This document shows, one piece after another, positions 61,644-64,000 of a stretch of 64,000 nucleotides of DNA. The position numbers were made by a program, and so were the translations under genes. The DNA is taken from positions 372,001 through 436,000 of the forward strand of contig NZ_UAQZ01000014.1 of the NCBI RefSeq assembly GCF_900446215.1, given 5' to 3'. The stretch is from Burkholderia cenocepacia (lineage in GTDB: Bacteria; Pseudomonadota; Gammaproteobacteria; Burkholderiales; Burkholderiaceae). Position 1 is the stretch's first letter, and each line of letters begins with the position of its first letter. The notes below the pieces were generated by a model that searched no databases, was not told where the DNA came from, and worked only from the letters and a program-made list of their open reading frames with translations.

Positions 61644-63656
61644 TTATCGCCCTCGACCGGCCGGAATCTCATCAACCGCATCGCCCAAATTCTTGATCGC
61701 TCCGGACAGTAGGTTGACGGCGTTCGATAGCTCAGACTGGAACTTGCGATTGCCCTCACCCAGCGTTCTGTCAATGTTGTCGCGGAAGGATTCGTGCGCA
61801 CCCACGAGGACCTCGGTCACGCCTTTGAGATAGTCCTCTGACTGCTGCTGGGCCGCTGCGAGTTCGCGGGCCGCTGCCTGGATCTTACCAACGAGCTCCG
61901 AAGTCATTGCAGCATCCTTCTTGGCCGACTCGAAGGTCTGCCGCAGCTCCGCGACCATCGTGGCGAATGTGTCGCGCGTGCGTGCGTAGTCGGCGAAGAT
62001 CCCCCTGGCGTTGTCAGTGGCCGTCGAGAGCTGCGCGGAGGCCGTCTTGATCGAATCGGTGGCCGTGGAGGCCGAGCGCATCGTCTCGGACACTCCTGAA
62101 CCGGCTTTCGCGAAGTCGCTGGCTGCGACATAGAGGGTTTCCACCCCCGAATTGAGGCTAGCCATCGCCCGGTCTGTCGCGCCGGCCAAAGCCGATACGG
62201 ACGTCTGCAAGGACTTGTTGGTCTCCACGGACTGCGAGAGCAGTTGCTCAACTTGGCCGGAGAGCGAGTTGATCGCCTGGCCAGTCGACTCCTCGAACCG
62301 CCGGGCGCGTTGGCCTTGCGACTCAGCGGCCTCCTCAGCCTGCTTTCGCAGCGTCTCGACCACGCCCGCGACCTGAGTCCCGACCGCCGCCAACGCCTCT
62401 CGTAGCTTTTCACCGGTCTCGGACTGAGACTGCGCGACCAACGAGCGAATCTGCTCGATGAATTCTCCCATCCGAGCGTTCATCGCCGACTGCCGGACGT
62501 CCATCGCATCGAGCGCTTGGGCGAGCTTCTCGCCCATCGAGTCCACCGTATTGTTACCGGCGGCGTCCATGTTCGCCGCAAGCTGTCCGAATTGAATCGC
62601 CGTGGCCTGCATCGATTCACTGGCCTTTTGCAACAGATCGCTCATGCCGCGCATCTGGCCGCCAAACATCTCCTGCATTTGCTCAGAGAAGCTCGCCAAC
62701 ACGTCGGTCAACAGCTTGTTGACAGCGTCTCCCTGACTACCGCTGACCTTCTGGACAGCCTCGGCCATCGCGGACATGGGACTGGCCAGCGATTCTGAAA
62801 TGACTTTGGCCACGTCGACAGACATCTGGCCTGTGTACTGGGCTTGGGCCGCAATCTGCCGTTCGGTCAACGTCGTGAGGATCTCTTTGAGATCGACTAC
62901 CAGCGAGTCGCGCATTTGCTGAGCTTGGGTCGCCGCGTCTTGGGACGACTTCGCGAGCTGTTGCAGGTATTCCTCTCCCGCCCCGCCCCTGAACATGCTA
63001 TCGACCAGTTCGCGAATGTCCTCGACTTGGCCATAACAAACCGTGACGATCGTCTTCTCGATCCAAGTAATCAACATGGCTAGGCCGATGGCGAATGCCG
63101 AGACATAGAAGGCATGTCCCACCGAACTCACCAACCCTTGGAGCTGAGCTTGGGCCGCCGCCGGGTCGACGCTCACATCGAAATGCACGAGACCCTTGAT
63201 GAGGCCGAGGAAGGTTCCGATGATCCCCAGGCCCGTGAGCACCCCGGGGAGATGCTTGAAGAAGTCCGTCTTCAAGCGACTGTCGACGATTGCCTGATCC
63301 GTGAAAAAAGTCTCGGCCAACGCTGTCGAGCGCCAGCACCTGATGCGTTGCTGCCCCAGCTCGTCCTCATCGCCAAGCTGCTTGTGAAGCGTCTTGGCAT
63401 ATTCGGTCCACGGGTTGGACAAAGCTTCGGACTTCATCGCCTTGGTCTCGACCGCGGAGAGTTCGACAAGCTCCCCGTTCTTCTCGCCACGAATCGCCTG
63501 CAACGCCTCGATCGCGTCATCGAGATCGCGCCTCAGCTTAAACGACCGGATGAAAAACCTGACTAGAAAGTCCAGCGATAGACAGACCAAGACCAGCGCG
63601 ACCACGCCGATGTGCCAATACTCCGCTGCAAGCTCACTCAGATTCATGCTTGGCAT
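61644..63656 (-). CDS. zorA: Zorya protein ZorA (MotA/TolQ/ExbB proton channel with long tail)
   Basis: About 670 residues. I chose the ATG at 63656 (GGGGAAGAAG upstream); a TTG upstream is less likely. Membrane segments: about 15-36 (IGVVALVLVCLSLDFLVRFFI), 136-156 (LPGVLTGLGIIGTFLGLIKGL) and 178-200 (SVGHAFYVSAFAIGLAMLITWI), the last two being the MotA/ExbB pair. Residues 210-670 form a long heptad-rich cytoplasmic tail (e.g. SQGDAVNKLLTDVLASFSEQMQEMF; VETLRKQAEEAAESQGQ), matching the intracellular tail of ZorA. First gene of the operon. Intact, but its partner ZorB is broken. Confidence 0.9.
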   Translation of the reverse strand: MPSMNLSELAAEYWHIGVVALVLVCLSLDFLVRFFIRSFKLRRDLDDAIEALQAIRGEKNGELVELSAVETKAMKSEALSNPWTEYAKTLHKQLGDEDELGQQRIRCWRSTALAETFFTDQAIVDSRLKTDFFKHLPGVLTGLGIIGTFLGLIKGLVHFDVSVDPAAAQAQLQGLVSSVGHAFYVSAFAIGLAMLITWIEKTIVTVCYGQVEDIRELVDSMFRGGAGEEYLQQLAKSSQDAATQAQQMRDSLVVDLKEILTTLTERQIAAQAQYTGQMSVDVAKVISESLASPMSAMAEAVQKVSGSQGDAVNKLLTDVLASFSEQMQEMFGGQMRGMSDLLQKASESMQATAIQFGQLAANMDAAGNNTVDSMGEKLAQALDAMDVRQSAMNARMGEFIEQIRSLVAQSQSETGEKLREALAAVGTQVAGVVETLRKQAEEAAESQGQRARRFEESTGQAINSLSGQVEQLLSQSVETNKSLQTSVSALAGATDRAMASLNSGVETLYVAASDFAKAGSGVSETMRSASTATDSIKTASAQLSTATDNARGIFADYARTRDTFATMVAELRQTFESAKKDAAMTSELVGKIQAAARELAAAQQQSEDYLKGVTEVLVGAHESFRDNIDRTLGEGNRKFQSELSNAVNLLSGAIKNLGDAVDEIPAGRGR

Positions 63657-63780
63657 TTGTTCTTCTTCCCCGTGCAATTCTTGGTCAATTCTATTCTTGG
63701 TCAATTCAATTTGGCGGCTCGCGAGCGGCCTGCTCTACGGCACGCGACGCGCTCTCTACGCCATACAGCGTCTGCATATT
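63657..63780. promoter_or_regulatory. Region upstream of zorA
   Basis: About 120 bp of AT-richer DNA. A near-repeat TTGGTCAATTCTATTCTTGG then TCAATTC lies just upstream of zorA and may be part of its promoter. No consensus elements can be claimed. Confidence 0.3.
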
Positions 63781-64000
63781 TCAACCATCGAAGGTCTGAC
63801 GCTGGATCGAACCTACAGTCCGGACTCCCGCCGAGCCCCGCGCCTGAGCACATATCCGGCCAACGCCGCGTGCTGCGCTGCACCATACCCCATCGCGCGT
63901 GATGGTGCCCCACTTTGAAATCGGCTTGTTGGTGCGCTGTTCCAGGCCTTCGCTCGACACGGCGGCCTTCAATCCGAGGTCCTTGCCCTCGCGAAAGCCT
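63781..64000 (-). CDS. C-terminal end of an unknown gene (partial)
   Basis: An open frame entering from the right edge: FREGKDLGLKAAVSSEGLEQ, RTNKPISKWGTITRDGVW, then a less convincing tail to a stop at 63781. I do not recognise the family; the first part reads like a real protein and the tail may be shifted. It is upstream of the Zorya operon on the same strand and probably belongs to the mobile island. Confidence 0.3.
   Translation of the reverse strand, partial: GFREGKDLGLKAAVSSEGLEQRTNKPISKWGTITRDGVWCSAARGVGRICAQARGSAGVRTVGSIQRQTFDG

Overview
The window looks like a piece of a Burkholderia genome, most likely a Burkholderia cepacia complex member. The left 40 kb is very GC-rich with long antisense open frames. 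It carries aromatic catabolism, TonB/ABC uptake and exopolysaccharide genes of beta-proteobacterial type, and the insertion sequences include a 1236-bp IS407-like element. This assignment is an inference from gene content; no rRNA or intact tRNA is present to confirm it.

Positions 1-5085 hold a minus-strand uptake operon: TonB-dependent receptor, ABC ATPase, binding protein and permease, the last three joined by ATGA overlaps, the permease running off the left edge. Positions 5140-15570 hold an aromatic catabolism region: an outer-membrane MetA-pathway-type channel, a LysR regulator, and a divergent operon of hydroxyquinol 1,2-dioxygenase, a Dabb protein, maleylacetate reductase, a flavin phenol hydroxylase and an alpha/beta hydrolase of the aryl-ketone C-C hydrolase type. 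Next come an NTF2-like protein and fadH (2,4-dienoyl-CoA reductase), divergent from a PadR regulator with a 26-bp perfect palindrome between them. Positions 15730-23774 hold minus-strand redox genes: two quinone/zinc-type reductases, an acyl-CoA dehydrogenase, a class II aldolase and a two-subunit molybdenum hydroxylase.

Positions 24074-36359 look like a surface-polysaccharide locus: UDP-GlcNAc 2-epimerase (wecB), then, after a 1.2-kb gene-free stretch, a processive GT2 glycosyltransferase, a bactofilin-like protein, a YaiO-type outer-membrane barrel, a polytopic membrane protein, a NodB-like deacetylase, an alpha-helical toroid-like protein and a second-type glmS. Amino-sugar supply (glmS, wecB) brackets the synthase, so the product is probably an amino-sugar polymer.

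At 36403 and 41187 lie two diverged direct repeats, each the 3' half of a tRNA-Arg(UCU) from the anticodon loop to the end. They mark integration sites. Between them are a hemerythrin protein, a formate/nitrite transporter and, upstream of it, a NIT-ANTAR (NasR-like) antiterminator gene with a strong intrinsic terminator in the transporter leader. To the right begins a lower-GC island with a tyrosine integrase, integrase and transposase remnants, and a long minus-strand anti-phage operon.

The defence operon reads right to left: zorA, zorB, zorC, zorD (type I Zorya), then a 1623-residue NERD nuclease - double kinase - SF1 helicase protein and an uncharacterised 517-residue partner. Four insertions have hit it: an IS407-like copy in zorB, and an IS21-family, another IS3-family and a second IS407-like copy in zorD. 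zorA and zorC are intact, zorB and zorD are broken, and the two downstream genes are intact. Removing the three IS3-family copies restores reading frame exactly, so these insertions are recent. The NERD-kinase-helicase pair is the best candidate here for an incompletely described defence module.
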